NCBI GenBank assembly: GCA_015066115.1 | Contig: SVOZ01000004.1 | Span: 1-64,000, forward strand | Direction: 5' to 3' | Length of the DNA: 64,000 nt | Source: Oscillospiraceae bacterium | GTDB taxonomy: Bacteria; Bacillota; Clostridia; Oscillospirales; Ruminococcaceae | Part shown: positions 1-9,104 of the stretch, one piece after another | How positions within the stretch are numbered: the first letter of the stretch is position 1 | Layout: the number at the start of each line of letters is the position of its first letter | Program-made: the position numbers and the translations under genes | Notes under the pieces: generated by a model | Database searches by the model: none | What the model was told of the DNA's origin: nothing | The model's input: only the letters and a program-made list of their open reading frames with translations

Positions 1-19
1 AATTGCTTCCTAAAATAAA

Positions 20-56
20 AATCCTCCGAAACCCTTTCGGTTTCAGAGGATTTTTG
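20..56 (-). terminator. Rho-independent terminator downstream of tRNA-Pro
   Basis: Inverted repeat TCCTCYGAAACC..GGTTTCRGAGGA followed by T-run on the minus strand (aaaaatcctccgaaaccctttcggtttcagaggattttt). Confidence 0.8.
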
Positions 57-57
57 G

Positions 58-130
58 TCCGAGTGACAGGGATCGAACCTGCGGCCTGATGGTCCCAAAC
101 CACCCGCGCTCCCAGCTGCGCCACACCCGG
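58..130 (-). tRNA. tRNA-Pro (anticodon TGG)
   Basis: Reverse complement CCGGGTGTGGCGCAGCTGGGAGCGCGGGTGGTTTGGGACCATCAGGCCGCAGGTTCGATCCCTGTCACTCGGA folds as a cloverleaf; anticodon loop TTTGGGA; T-loop TTCGATC; acceptor stem pairs with one G-U. Confidence 0.9.
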
Positions 131-267
131 ATATCTATTCAATTTTTCTAGCTTTTTGCGTGGAAGTGGGACAAACTGTGGTCAAACTCAAAATCCACGC
201 TGTTTTGCGTTTTTAAAAAGTGCGGAAAGTCCGCACCGTTAAAGGCTTTTCAGGACTTTCGTAAAAT

Positions 268-330
268 CCCGGTATTTCGCACCGGGCACGCTCCCAAACC
301 AGGCACTCTACCAAACCGAGCTACGCCTCG
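268..330 (-). pseudogene. Decayed tRNA-Pro(TGG): intact 5' half, degenerate 3' half
   Basis: Reverse complement CGAGGCGTAGCTCGGTTTGGTAGAGTGCCTGGTTTGGGA matches a tRNA-Pro 5' half and anticodon loop. The anticodon 3' stem (GCGTG) does not pair and no 3' acceptor strand is present. A CCCGGT..ACCGGG hairpin sits at the T-arm position. Confidence 0.7.
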
Positions 331-545
331 AAGGTTTTATTAAATTTAAGCGGGGAAAGGGGCGAAATGCCAAACAAACGTGTGGTTTGTTTTGCCCTGC
401 CGAATTATTATATAACAAAATCGGGCGGTTGTCAACGAGGTAAGGCGGTTTATTTATTGCAAAAACGGGCGCGGCAGGAAATCTGCAGGGGACTTGCCGC
501 AAAAACCGAGCTTCAAGAAAAAAGCGCTAAACAAAACAACACAAA

Positions 546-571
546 AAAGGACGGCAGCGCCGTCCTTTTTT
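546..571. terminator. Rho-independent terminator
   Basis: aaaaggacggcagcgccgtcctttttt hairpin plus T-tract. Confidence 0.75.
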
Positions 572-594
572 GTGGAAAACTGTTCCGCTTTAGT

Positions 595-1452
595 CTATTT
601 AATTTCTAAGGTCTCGCCGGGGGCAATCACATAGGGTGTGCGGTCGATATCAAACCAGATTTTTGTGGCGGTGGGGTTGTAGATCCTGCGGCCGTCGGCA
701 CTGTAAACAAGGCTGTTGTAGGCAGTCACGTAATCGTATATCTCAATGTTGGTGGCGTACCAGATGTCATCGTGACCGGATAACTTTTTGCACATTTCTT
801 CTGCACGATCCCAATTATTTGCGCGGTCAAACTCAAAGCTGTGGCCCCAAACATAGAAAAGGCGGGGGAATCTGTGGGCAAGTGAGCCCTCAAAATTGAT
901 AACATCAAAATTTACAAACTCATCTATCCACTCAAAAAGCTTGGGGTTGCCGTGGTGGGCGGTGGGAACCCAGGCGTGCCAGTCGAGCGGAAGCTCGAAA
1001 TCGTTGTTGTCTTGATTTAAGGTTCTTGCGTAGGCAATATCAAGCTCGGAGAGGTAGCTTTTGATGGCCTCGTAGCTTGTGCAGTTTGAGATTTTTCTGA
1101 TTCCGCTGTCGGGATAGGCCATTCCTCTGATTATTCCCCCAAAGGTGTTTTCAAGCTCAAGGCGGCATTCAAGAACGTCCTTTATAGCCTCGGCAGGACG
1201 CATTCTGCCTTCTGCGCGGTGAAAGGCGCCGTGAACGGCAATTTCGTGCCCCTTAGCTAAAATGTGCTCGCACGCATCCTCTACTGTGATACCGTTGTCG
1301 CGCATTTTGTAGCTGTTAAAATTAAATGTACCCTTTAAGCCATAGCCTGTCAAAAGGTCGGAAAAACGGATGTCGCAAATGTGGCCGTCGTCGTAACTGA
1401 ATGTAACGGCCTTTGCCTTGCCCTCGGGAAATCTTAAGTATCTGTATTTCAT
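595..1452 (-). CDS. Polysaccharide deacetylase (NodB-like) family protein
   Basis: MKYRYLRFPEGKAKAVTFSYDDGHICD...; AVTFSYDDG NodB-like motif and HEIAVHGAFH. Confidence 0.8.
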   Translation of the reverse strand: MKYRYLRFPEGKAKAVTFSYDDGHICDIRFSDLLTGYGLKGTFNFNSYKMRDNGITVEDACEHILAKGHEIAVHGAFHRAEGRMRPAEAIKDVLECRLELENTFGGIIRGMAYPDSGIRKISNCTSYEAIKSYLSELDIAYARTLNQDNNDFELPLDWHAWVPTAHHGNPKLFEWIDEFVNFDVINFEGSLAHRFPRLFYVWGHSFEFDRANNWDRAEEMCKKLSGHDDIWYATNIEIYDYVTAYNSLVYSADGRRIYNPTATKIWFDIDRTPYVIAPGETLEIK

Positions 1453-1573
1453 AGCACGCTCTCCAATCAGATCTCTTTGCTCACATTGTAGCACAAGGAT
1501 AGCAAATTTGCAACAAAACCACCCATAATTATCGGCGGGTACTATTTAAGCAAATCTTGCTTGCCTTGGCGCA

Positions 1574-1882
1574 TCAGCGGTTTCTTGTGAAAATTCGCAC
1601 GATCACAGTTAAAATAATATGAAATGCAATTATTCCGAACGAGCCGAATACTAAAATTTTGCCTATGCTTTTAACTTCGGGATCGGCATCGCCTATCATA
1701 AACAGCCCTGAAATAATTGCAATGAGCAAAGCAACCGAAAAAACCGCAATAAATACCTTTAAAACGACCTCAACCCAAGGTTTAAACTTATATTTGGGGA
1801 TAATAAGTGTCATTAAATAAACATAACCCTCAAAAACACTTTCCAAAACAAACTCTATTAAAAACTCAAGAATACATCCCAT
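1574..1882 (-). CDS. Small membrane protein of unknown function
   Basis: MGCILEFLIEFVLESVFEGYVYLMTLIIPKYKFKPWVEVV..., several hydrophobic segments. The start is internal to the longer ORF that overlaps the upstream regulator gene. Confidence 0.55.
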   Translation of the reverse strand: MGCILEFLIEFVLESVFEGYVYLMTLIIPKYKFKPWVEVVLKVFIAVFSVALLIAIISGLFMIGDADPEVKSIGKILVFGSFGIIAFHIILTVIVRIFTRNR

Positions 1883-1943
1883 TTGTGTCTGCCTCCTGTC
1901 AACGCGGCAAGCCAAGTAAAAGCCAATTTTTTCGGCCGCGCCG

Positions 1944-2474
1944 TTACCTTCCGCGGTACTCCTGCTGCAAGATTTGTGCCATCTCCTCAGGCGACTGCTT
2001 GCACCCGTCGGCAAGCCACATCTTGATAATGGCATTGAGCCCGTTTCTGAAAAACTCGATGTGATATTTAATATATTTGTTGTCAAAATCGCGCGAGGCG
2101 CGCTCTGTATCATAGATGAGAATCTGATTTTGCTCATGGTAGCCGAGCTTAAAATAGGTCTTGTAAAAAAGCTGATTTTCGCTTATGTGGGTAAACATTT
2201 TAACAGCGCCGCCCTTTTCGTTTTGCGACGGCTCCTGCACAAAAAGCGAGGAAAACTCCTCCTCAAGCTTTTCGCGCACCTTATCGGCAAGGTCATAAAT
2301 GTCAAGAAAATTGGCATAAAAGGTGCTTCGGTTAAGTCTTGTTATTTTGCAGATGTCCGAAACCTTTATGTCCTTAAGCTCTCTGTTTTGCAAAAGCTCT
2401 ACAAACGCCTTTTCAATTTTCTCAACAGAATTGCGGCGCCTTTTGTTGTTTTTTGTGTTCATATTTTTCTCCAT
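1944..2474 (-). CDS. TetR/AcrR family transcriptional regulator
   Basis: MEKNMNTKNNKRRRNSVEKIEKAFVELLQNRELKDIKVSDICKITRLNRSTFYANFLDIYDLADKV, typical TetR N-terminal HTH. Confidence 0.8.
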   Translation of the reverse strand: MEKNMNTKNNKRRRNSVEKIEKAFVELLQNRELKDIKVSDICKITRLNRSTFYANFLDIYDLADKVREKLEEEFSSLFVQEPSQNEKGGAVKMFTHISENQLFYKTYFKLGYHEQNQILIYDTERASRDFDNKYIKYHIEFFRNGLNAIIKMWLADGCKQSPEEMAQILQQEYRGR

Positions 2475-2581
2475 TATTCCAACGCTTGTTGTGAAATTGA
2501 TGATTGTTTTTATTTTGTAAAACAATTATACTAAAATTACAATAAAAAGACAAGTGTTGTTTTAATGAGAGGAGAATTTTT

Positions 2582-2950
2582 GTGAAAAAGAGCAGTTTTG
2601 TAGCAATGATATTAGGCACAGTGAGTGGAGTTTTGTTTGCGCTGGGAATGTGTATGGCGCTCCTTCCCGAGTGGAATGCCTTTGTAGAGGGTATAGCTTT
2701 CGGCGTAGCCGGTATTGTTTTGGGACTTATAACTGTTTTTGTTTGGCGTAAAATGGAGAACAAAGGCCGATTAAAGCTTAATAAAAAGACGGTTTTAACA
2801 GTTGCGCTCGGAGTTTTGGGCTCAATTGTTTTGGGTGTTGGAATGTGCTTCTGTCTTGTTTGGGAAAACATTGTGGCAGGCACACTTATCGGGCTTGTGG
2901 GAATAGTTGAGCTTCTTTCGATTATTCCTGTTGTTAAGGGAATAAAATGA
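2582..2950 (+). CDS. Membrane protein, four predicted TM segments
   Basis: ORF with GTG start after gagagg RBS; overlaps the next ORF by 4 nt; divergent from the TetR gene. Confidence 0.65.
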   Translation: MKKSSFVAMILGTVSGVLFALGMCMALLPEWNAFVEGIAFGVAGIVLGLITVFVWRKMENKGRLKLNKKTVLTVALGVLGSIVLGVGMCFCLVWENIVAGTLIGLVGIVELLSIIPVVKGIK

Positions 2951-3756
2951 AGCTTGACGTTGTGAGGCTTACCTATTTAAGCCTGTTTACAAATCTTGCC
3001 TTTGCTGTTTATAATCTTATGCTGGGCCTTTATGCGCATTCTTGGTGGTTTATAACCATGAGCGCCTATTATATTGTTCTGAGCGTGCTCAGGTTTGGGC
3101 TTCTTAGAATGAACAGACGGCAAAACGGCGTAAAAGAGCAGTTTTTAAAGCGTTTTACAGGCGGACTTCTTATCTTTCTTGCGGTTTGCCTTGCAGGCAG
3201 CACCTATCTTGCCTTTGAAACGTCTTTGGGCAGGGCATATCACGAGATAGTTATGATAACAATGGCGCTGTATGCCTTTGTTAAGATAACCCTTGCGATC
3301 ATAAATCTTGTAAAGGCAAGAAAGGGCGATTTCCCTGTTATAAAGGCGATAAGGAGCGTGTCGCTTGCTGATGCGCTTATGTCGATATTTTCTTTGCAGA
3401 TGTCGATGTTGGTTTCTTTTGAGGGAATGAGAGCAGGAGATATAAAGCTTTTTAACGCCCTCACCGGAACGGGAGTGTATATCATAGTGTTTTTGATTGG
3501 AATAAACCTGATAGGAGGAAAGAGGATAGATATGGCTAAATCAAAAATCGTTGCGGCAAACGAAAAGATTGCCGAGGGAGTAACGCAGGGATACAAAAAA
3601 ATTGAAAAGGGAGTAGTCCTCGGCTACAAAAAGATAGAAAAAGACGTGGTCAACGGCTACACCAAGATAGAGGATAAATTTGTTGAAAAATATCTTGCTC
3701 GTGATGGCGAAAGCGTTAAAGAGGCAAAACAAAGACTTAAAAATCAGCAGAAATAA
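2947..3756 (+). CDS. Multi-TM membrane protein with amphipathic repeated C-terminal tail
   Basis: Six-ish TM segments, then repeats TQGYKKIEKGVVLGYKKIEKDVVNGYTKIEDKFVEKYL. Confidence 0.65.
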   Translation: MKLDVVRLTYLSLFTNLAFAVYNLMLGLYAHSWWFITMSAYYIVLSVLRFGLLRMNRRQNGVKEQFLKRFTGGLLIFLAVCLAGSTYLAFETSLGRAYHEIVMITMALYAFVKITLAIINLVKARKGDFPVIKAIRSVSLADALMSIFSLQMSMLVSFEGMRAGDIKLFNALTGTGVYIIVFLIGINLIGGKRIDMAKSKIVAANEKIAEGVTQGYKKIEKGVVLGYKKIEKDVVNGYTKIEDKFVEKYLARDGESVKEAKQRLKNQQK

Positions 3757-3757
3757 T

Positions 3758-3793
3758 CAAAAAACAGGCACCCGACAGGTGCCTGTTTTGTTG
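3758..3793 (+). terminator. Rho-independent terminator
   Basis: aaaacaggcacccgacaggtgcctgttttgtt hairpin. Confidence 0.8.
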
Positions 3794-3849
3794 TAAGTTA
3801 AATTAACTGTCAAAAGAGATGAATTTTTTTAAAAGCAATGGCAAAACTA

Positions 3850-3878
3850 TTGACAAACACTCTTTTTGAGAGTATAAT
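3850..3878 (+). promoter_or_regulatory. Consensus sigma-A promoter upstream of the tRNA-fMet locus
   Basis: TTGACA (3850-3855), 17-nt spacer, TATAAT (3873-3878). Confidence 0.85.
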
Positions 3879-3899
3879 ATATTATGCTGAAAGGCAACG

Positions 3900-3944
3900 G
3901 TTAAGGTTAACGCCTTAATATATATCGCACAGTAGAGCAGTTGG
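3900..3944 (+). pseudogene. Partial duplication of tRNA-fMet leader and first ~19 nt of the tRNA
   Basis: gttaaggttaacgccttaatatatatcgcacagtagagcagttgg vs 4070-4114 gttaaggttaactccttaatatatatcgcggagtagagcagttgg (45 nt, few mismatches). Confidence 0.85.
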
Positions 3945-3952
3945 GCGCGTTG

Positions 3953-4033
3953 CCGAGCGCTCGCGGCGCGAGACTGAGCGAGGCATAAGCGGGTGCCGCG
4001 GTCAAAATCTTCGATTTTGGGCACCGCAAACGG
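3953..4033. repeat. Dispersed hairpin repeat, copy 1
   Basis: ccgagcgctcgcggcgcgag...gggtgccgcggtcaaaatcttcgattttgggcaccgcaaacgg; matches 4280-4359, and its core matches 8763-8828. Confidence 0.8.
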
Positions 4034-4095
4034 AAGCCGTCGGGCGTAGACCGACGAGCAAAAAGAAAAGTTAAGGTTAACTCCTTAATATATAT

Positions 4096-4171
<76 letters not shown>

Positions 4172-4279
4172 ACAAATAACGGATACCCATTCGGGTATCC
4201 GTTATTTTTCGTTATGGGAGAGTTTATGCCATCCTACTGCAAGGGTTATGAGCCCGAGGGCGAATAACTTGCTTTGACA

Positions 4280-4359
4280 CCGAGCGCTCGCAGTGCGAGA
4301 TGAAGCGAGGTGGCGAAGGTGCCGCGGTCAAAATCTTTGATTTTGGGCACCGCAAACCG
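4280..4359. repeat. Dispersed hairpin repeat, copy 2
   Basis: ccgagcgctcgcagtgcgag...ggtgccgcggtcaaaatctttgattttgggcaccgcaaac. Confidence 0.8.
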
Positions 4360-4424
4360 TAGTCGTTGGTTCAAAGCATTGCAAACCGTAGTCGTTGGCC
4401 TCTGTCCTTTCTGCGTAACCAACA
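4360..4424 (+). pseudogene. Degenerate 3' fragments of tRNA-fMet (two partial copies)
   Basis: tagtcgttggttcaaagc and gtagtcgttggcctctgtcctttctgcgtaaccaac vs genuine ggtcgttggttcaagtccttcctccgcaaccaac. Confidence 0.7.
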
Positions 4425-4736
4425 TTGCGAACCGAAAAAGATATCGGTTCGAAAAACCCCGAAACCTGGGCGGTTTCTGGGTTTTTTCGTGCCATTTTTC
4501 AAGGTGCAATTCAAAAGATATCATTCCCACAAAACGACCTTTGGGGAGGAGTTGAACTAAATATCAAAGCAATATTAGGTGGAAAAATCTGCACTTATAT
4601 GATATAATTTATTCGATAATTCGGAATTTGACGGTCAATTTTTACCCTACCGATGGTTGATTTCTTCCCACTCAACCATCGGTTCGTGTTCTTTGTTCCC
4701 TTAATGGTCTATACTAAAAGCGAAAGGAGGCATTCT

Positions 4737-5348
4737 ATGAATCAATTGAAAATCGGAAAGTTTATAGCCGAGTGCAGAAAAAAGGAAAACCTAACGCAAA
4801 TGCAGTTGGCAGAAAAACTGAACATCACCGATAGAGCGGTATCAAAATGGGAAACGGGAAAAGCAATGCCTGATTCTTCCGTTATGCTTGAACTGTGTGA
4901 TGCGCTCAAAATCACCGTAAATGATTTATTAAGTGGGGAGGTAGTTACGATGGATAATTACAACAAAGAATTAGAAAATAATTTGCTTGATATGATTAAG
5001 CAGAAAGAACAGGCAGACAAAAGATTGTTGTCTGTTGAAGTGTTTATAGGTATCACCGCTACAATCGTTCTTTTCACCCTTATTTTTGTTGCCGCCTTTA
5101 TACAAATGGAAACTTGGTTGAAGATTTCTCTTATCGTATTTGGCTTTGTTCTATTTTTGGCAGGCTGCTTCTACGCGTTGCGTATTGAGCAGGTGGCAGG
5201 CTACTATGAGTGTAAGCACTGTAAGCACAGATATGTACCTACCTATAAAGCCGTGAATATGGCAATGCATATGGGCAGGACCAGATATATGCGTTGCCCA
5301 AAGTGCGGCACAATGTCTTGGCAGAAGAAAATGGTAAGCAAGGAATAA
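4737..5348 (+). CDS. XRE-family HTH protein with two TM segments and C-terminal zinc ribbon
   Basis: MNQLKIGKFIAECRKKENLTQMQLAEKLNITDRAVSKWETGKAMPD...; CKHCKHRY...MRCPKCGTMSW; RBS aaaggagg. Confidence 0.85.
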   Translation: MNQLKIGKFIAECRKKENLTQMQLAEKLNITDRAVSKWETGKAMPDSSVMLELCDALKITVNDLLSGEVVTMDNYNKELENNLLDMIKQKEQADKRLLSVEVFIGITATIVLFTLIFVAAFIQMETWLKISLIVFGFVLFLAGCFYALRIEQVAGYYECKHCKHRYVPTYKAVNMAMHMGRTRYMRCPKCGTMSWQKKMVSKE

Positions 5349-5404
5349 GCCAATTTAGATTTGTTGGTCAGATTCCGCCACGATATCTTTTTCGGTGCAA
5401 CTTG

Positions 5405-5435
5405 CCAAAAAAAGACACCCAAGAGGGTGTCTTTT
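5405..5435. terminator. Rho-independent terminator (likely bidirectional)
   Basis: aaaaaaagacacccaagagggtgtctttttt. Confidence 0.75.
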
Positions 5436-5441
5436 TTGTTC

Positions 5442-6236
5442 TTATTTATCTTGGGCTTGTATGAAGTATTTGTTTATCAGAATGACTGCGATAATGATAA
5501 CTGCGGCGGAGCAGCCCTCTGCGGTTGCCGCCAAAAAGTCTGAAGAAATCGAAGAGAGAGCGGAAATTGCCGAGCAAACACCAAAAAAGATCAGCCAGTT
5601 TTTAACAGCCTTGGGATTAACATATTCGGCGTTTTGCAGGGCGACCGACTGATAGACCGACTTTACAAATGCATGTATCTTCTTCATGCCGAGAAGATTA
5701 AAAATCAAAGCAATTGCTCCGATAACTATAAATGCTAAACCAAGAACCCAGCCAATTGCAGAGAAAAGTGCCTCGGGCACCAAACCGGGATACATGCTGC
5801 CAAACTCAAGGGTAAAGGAATTAAAAAGGTCGGCATCGGTGGTTAAAACGCCCAAAAGAAGAGCTATCACAAATCCGCAAACAATAATAATGATAGAAGC
5901 CACATTGGTTACCACATAATTTGCGTAAACACAACCGCTTACACATCGCAGATGCTTGTCGCTTGCGATGTCCTTGCGGCCCTTAGCGTATGTAATCCAT
6001 AAGAAAACGGTAAGCAAAATCTCAATTACCGGAAGCGACCCGGTTATTATCGAGAGAGCGCAGACAGCACTCATTAAAATGCAGATGGCCAGGAACATAC
6101 CGTCTTTTATCACAGCTAAAACTCTGTCTGCCGCAGGATTTGGGCAGGCGGTCTCGTCAATAGATGCCGGCGCTCCGCAGGCAGTGCAAAAGTTCAGCGA
6201 TTCGTTAAATTCAAGTCCGCAATTTGTACATTTCAT
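5442..6236 (-). CDS. Zinc-ribbon-containing multi-TM membrane protein
   Basis: MKCTNCGLEFNESLNFCTACGAPA N-terminal zinc ribbon followed by TM segments. Confidence 0.75.
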   Translation of the reverse strand: MKCTNCGLEFNESLNFCTACGAPASIDETACPNPAADRVLAVIKDGMFLAICILMSAVCALSIITGSLPVIEILLTVFLWITYAKGRKDIASDKHLRCVSGCVYANYVVTNVASIIIIVCGFVIALLLGVLTTDADLFNSFTLEFGSMYPGLVPEALFSAIGWVLGLAFIVIGAIALIFNLLGMKKIHAFVKSVYQSVALQNAEYVNPKAVKNWLIFFGVCSAISALSSISSDFLAATAEGCSAAVIIIAVILINKYFIQAQDK

Positions 6237-6455
6237 AATTAGACCCCCTTAGTCTTTTTATAATTATACGACAAAATTGGCTGACTTGCAACAGAATGTT
6301 TAAAAATTTAAAAGCAAAGTCGAGTTTTGGGTTTTACCAATGTGAAGCGCGGTTGCACTTTGGGTAAAAGTGTGATATAATTTGCATAGGGTTATAGAAA
6401 CAAAAATAGATTAGGTCCTCTGGTTTATAATAGTAATAGAAACGGAGTGCAGACT

Positions 6456-7067
6456 ATGTCTAAGCTGTATTTTAAGTTTGGTGCGATGGCATCATCCAAA
6501 ACCGCAAACGCCCTTATGACAAGGTTTAATTATGAGGAAAAAGGCAACCGCGTCTGGCTGATAAAGCCGGATTTGGACAACAGAGATGATTATACCGATG
6601 AAAACGGCAGGCGCGTTACTGTTGTAAAGTCGCGAATAGGTCTTTCGGCGGTTGCAGATGTTGTGAAAAGGGATGAGGACATCCTTAAGAGATTTCGCGA
6701 CCTTAATGAAAAGGCCAAAATCGATGTTATCATCTGCGACGAGTGTCAGTTTTTAACTGCAGAGCAGGTTGATGAGATGAAATACATCGCTGAGTTTTGC
6801 GATACGCCGGTTTTGTGCTTTGGGCTCAGGTCAGACTTTCAAACAAAGCTTTTTGAGGGCTCAAAGAGACTTTTTGAAATAGCCGACAGCGTAACCGAAA
6901 TCAAGTCGGTCTGCAGGTGCGGAAAAAAGGCGATAGTCAATGCCCGAATCAGCCAAAACGGCGAAATTATAACCGAGGGCGAGCAGATCGAGATAGGCGG
7001 CAACGATAAATATGAAAGCATGTGCTGGGGCTGCTTTAAAAGGCGCATTGAGGAGCAGGAAAAATAG
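6456..7067 (+). CDS. tdk: Thymidine kinase
   Basis: MSKLYFKFGAMASSKTANALMTRFNYEEKGNRVWLIKPDLDNRDD; P-loop GAMASSKT, CDECQF Walker B; C-terminal Cys pairs. Confidence 0.92.
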   Translation: MSKLYFKFGAMASSKTANALMTRFNYEEKGNRVWLIKPDLDNRDDYTDENGRRVTVVKSRIGLSAVADVVKRDEDILKRFRDLNEKAKIDVIICDECQFLTAEQVDEMKYIAEFCDTPVLCFGLRSDFQTKLFEGSKRLFEIADSVTEIKSVCRCGKKAIVNARISQNGEIITEGEQIEIGGNDKYESMCWGCFKRRIEEQEK

Positions 7068-7143
7068 GCCGATTCGTTTTGTTGACTCAAAGGTAAAAAA
7101 AGGATATAATTAAAATTACAAACATAAATGTGAGGTTTTGTTT

Positions 7144-7833
7144 ATGGACATTAAAAAAATTCTTTCTTACGTTGACCACACCCTTCTCGCCCAGTCGGCA
7201 ACTTGGGACGAGATTCGAGCGCTTCTTGACGATGGAATAAAATACTCTTGCGCTTCCTGCTGCATCCCTGCTTCTTTTGTTAAAGAGGCAAAAGAGTATG
7301 TCGGCGACAGGCTTGCTATCTGCACAGTTATCGGTTTCCCCAATGGATATTCGACCACGGCCACTAAGTGCTTTGAAACCGAGGACGCTGTAAAAAACGG
7401 CGCTGATGAAATCGATATGGTTATCAATATCGGCTGGTTAAAAGACAAAAAATATGACCTTTTGCTTGATGAGATAAAAGCAATAAAGGCCGCCTGTCAG
7501 GGAAAACTACTTAAGGTTATCATCGAAACCTGCCTTCTCACCGACGAGGAAAAGGTTAAAATGTGCCAGATCGTGTCAGAGTCGGGCGCGGATTTTATCA
7601 AGACCTCGACAGGCTTTTCGACAGCCGGAGCCACAAGGCACGATGTTGAGATTTTTGCACAAAATGTTGCCCCTCACCTTAAAATCAAGGCGGCGGGCGG
7701 AATTTCCTCGCTTGAGGATGCCGAGGACTTTATTTCTATCGGCGCAACAAGGCTTGGAACAAGCAGAATCGTTAAAATAGTAAAGGCTATGGAAAAGGGT
7801 GAAGAAAATGACAAACAAGACACCTCATATTGA
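7144..7833 (+). CDS. deoC: Deoxyribose-phosphate aldolase
   Basis: [24 protein letters not shown]..., [24 protein letters not shown] motif. Confidence 0.95.
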   Translation: MDIKKILSYVDHTLLAQSATWDEIRALLDDGIKYSCASCCIPASFVKEAKEYVGDRLAICTVIGFPNGYSTTATKCFETEDAVKNGADEIDMVINIGWLKDKKYDLLLDEIKAIKAACQGKLLKVIIETCLLTDEEKVKMCQIVSESGADFIKTSTGFSTAGATRHDVEIFAQNVAPHLKIKAAGGISSLEDAEDFISIGATRLGTSRIVKIVKAMEKGEENDKQDTSY

Positions 7834-8560
7834 TCTTAAAGACAGCGACATCGGTTTTGGAAAAACCGTTCTTATGCCGGGCGACCCCTTAAGAGCTAAG
7901 TTTATTGCCGAGAATTTTCTTGAGGATGCCGTTCTTATTAACGGCGTGCGCGGAGTAAACGGCTATACAGGCTACTACAAGGGCGTTAAGGTTTCGGTTA
8001 TGGCAAGCGGAATGGGAATGCCGTCAATTGGCATTTATTCCTATGAGCTATATAAGTTTTTCGGAGTTCAGAACATTATTAGAATCGGCTCTGCCGGCGC
8101 TATAAATGAAAATGTTAAGGTTCGCGAGATGGTGGCGGGTATGGGTGCCTGCACCAATTCAAATTTTGCCGCTCAGTACAATATGAACGGCACAATCGCT
8201 CCTATCTGCAGCTTTGAGCTTCTTGACACAGCCAAAAAGCTCGCGGATAAAAAGGGCTACACCCTCCACGTTGGAAACCTTTATTCGTCTGATACATTTT
8301 ATGACGACAGCTTCCCCTCGGCAAATTGGGGCAAGGTTGGGTGTCTTGCAGTTGAGATGGAGGCGGCGGCGCTTTATTGCACCGCTATGCGCTACAATAT
8401 GCGCGCGCTCGCAATCTGCACAATTTCCGACATTCTCTATCCGCCCTTTACCGCTCTTGACGCTCTTGAGCGTCAGCAAACCTTTACTCAGATGATGGAG
8501 CTTGCGCTCGACTGCGCTGTAGAATATGAAAAGCTCCCAATTATTGAGCCCAAAGAGTAA
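7808..8560 (+). CDS. deoD: Purine-nucleoside phosphorylase (DeoD type)
   Basis: [45 protein letters not shown]; overlaps deoC. Confidence 0.95.
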   Translation: MTNKTPHIDLKDSDIGFGKTVLMPGDPLRAKFIAENFLEDAVLINGVRGVNGYTGYYKGVKVSVMASGMGMPSIGIYSYELYKFFGVQNIIRIGSAGAINENVKVREMVAGMGACTNSNFAAQYNMNGTIAPICSFELLDTAKKLADKKGYTLHVGNLYSSDTFYDDSFPSANWGKVGCLAVEMEAAALYCTAMRYNMRALAICTISDILYPPFTALDALERQQTFTQMMELALDCAVEYEKLPIIEPKE

Positions 8561-8564
8561 AACA

Positions 8565-8595
8565 CAAAGTCCCCGATTTTTAGTCGGGGACTTAA
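8565..8595 (+). terminator. Rho-independent terminator
   Basis: aaagtccccgatttttagtcggggactt. Confidence 0.75.
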
Positions 8596-8639
8596 TTATA
8601 TTATAATTCCACCAAAAATGTACGTTGTCCGTAACTTTT

Positions 8640-8828
8640 TTGCGCTCGTGGAAGCGCGGGCACATCCTTTCTCTCTCGCAAGAGAAAGGATGCAAAGAGT
8701 GCGGTATTAAGGGTGCAAACCTCTTTCCGCCGCCTGTGGCGGATGAAGGAAAGAGGATTTGCTGTGCCGCGGTCGAAAAAATCGAGGAAAAGCGCAAGCC
8801 CGAAGATTTTTTAGGGCACCGCAAACGG
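8640..8828. repeat. Structured intergenic repeat region; core = dispersed hairpin repeat copy 3, with two further strong hairpins
   Basis: catcctttctct..agagaaaggatg (8663-8692); cctctttcc[gccgcctgtggcgg]..ggaaagagg (8720-8756); tgtgccgcggtc...gggcaccgcaaacgg (8763-8828). Confidence 0.7.
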
Positions 8829-9104
8829 ACACGCCCCTGAACATCGGGATTTTACGCGACATTAAATCTGTTTTGCAACTAATTTACGCAAAACAAGGCC
8901 TCGTCTAAACGAAACAGAGCAATCCGATGTTCTCACCCCCTACACTATATAACCGACCTGATTACTTAAGGGAAGGCCCAAACCGCCCGAAACACAACCT
9001 GCTTTCTCTTTTGCACGCTAAAACTTGGATTTGCTATTTTTCTTTAAATGTGCTATACTGATAAGAAGCGCAAAGCTTGAGATAAAAAGAAAGGCTTGAT
9101 TTAA

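Noticed and set aside
1974-2534. 186-aa plus-strand ORF opposite the TetR gene
   Set aside because: Antisense shadow; TetR protein on the minus strand is clearly the coding frame.
8159-8824. 221-aa minus-strand ORF overlapping deoD and its downstream hairpins
   Set aside because: Antisense to deoD and reading through terminator and repeat sequence; no coding signature.
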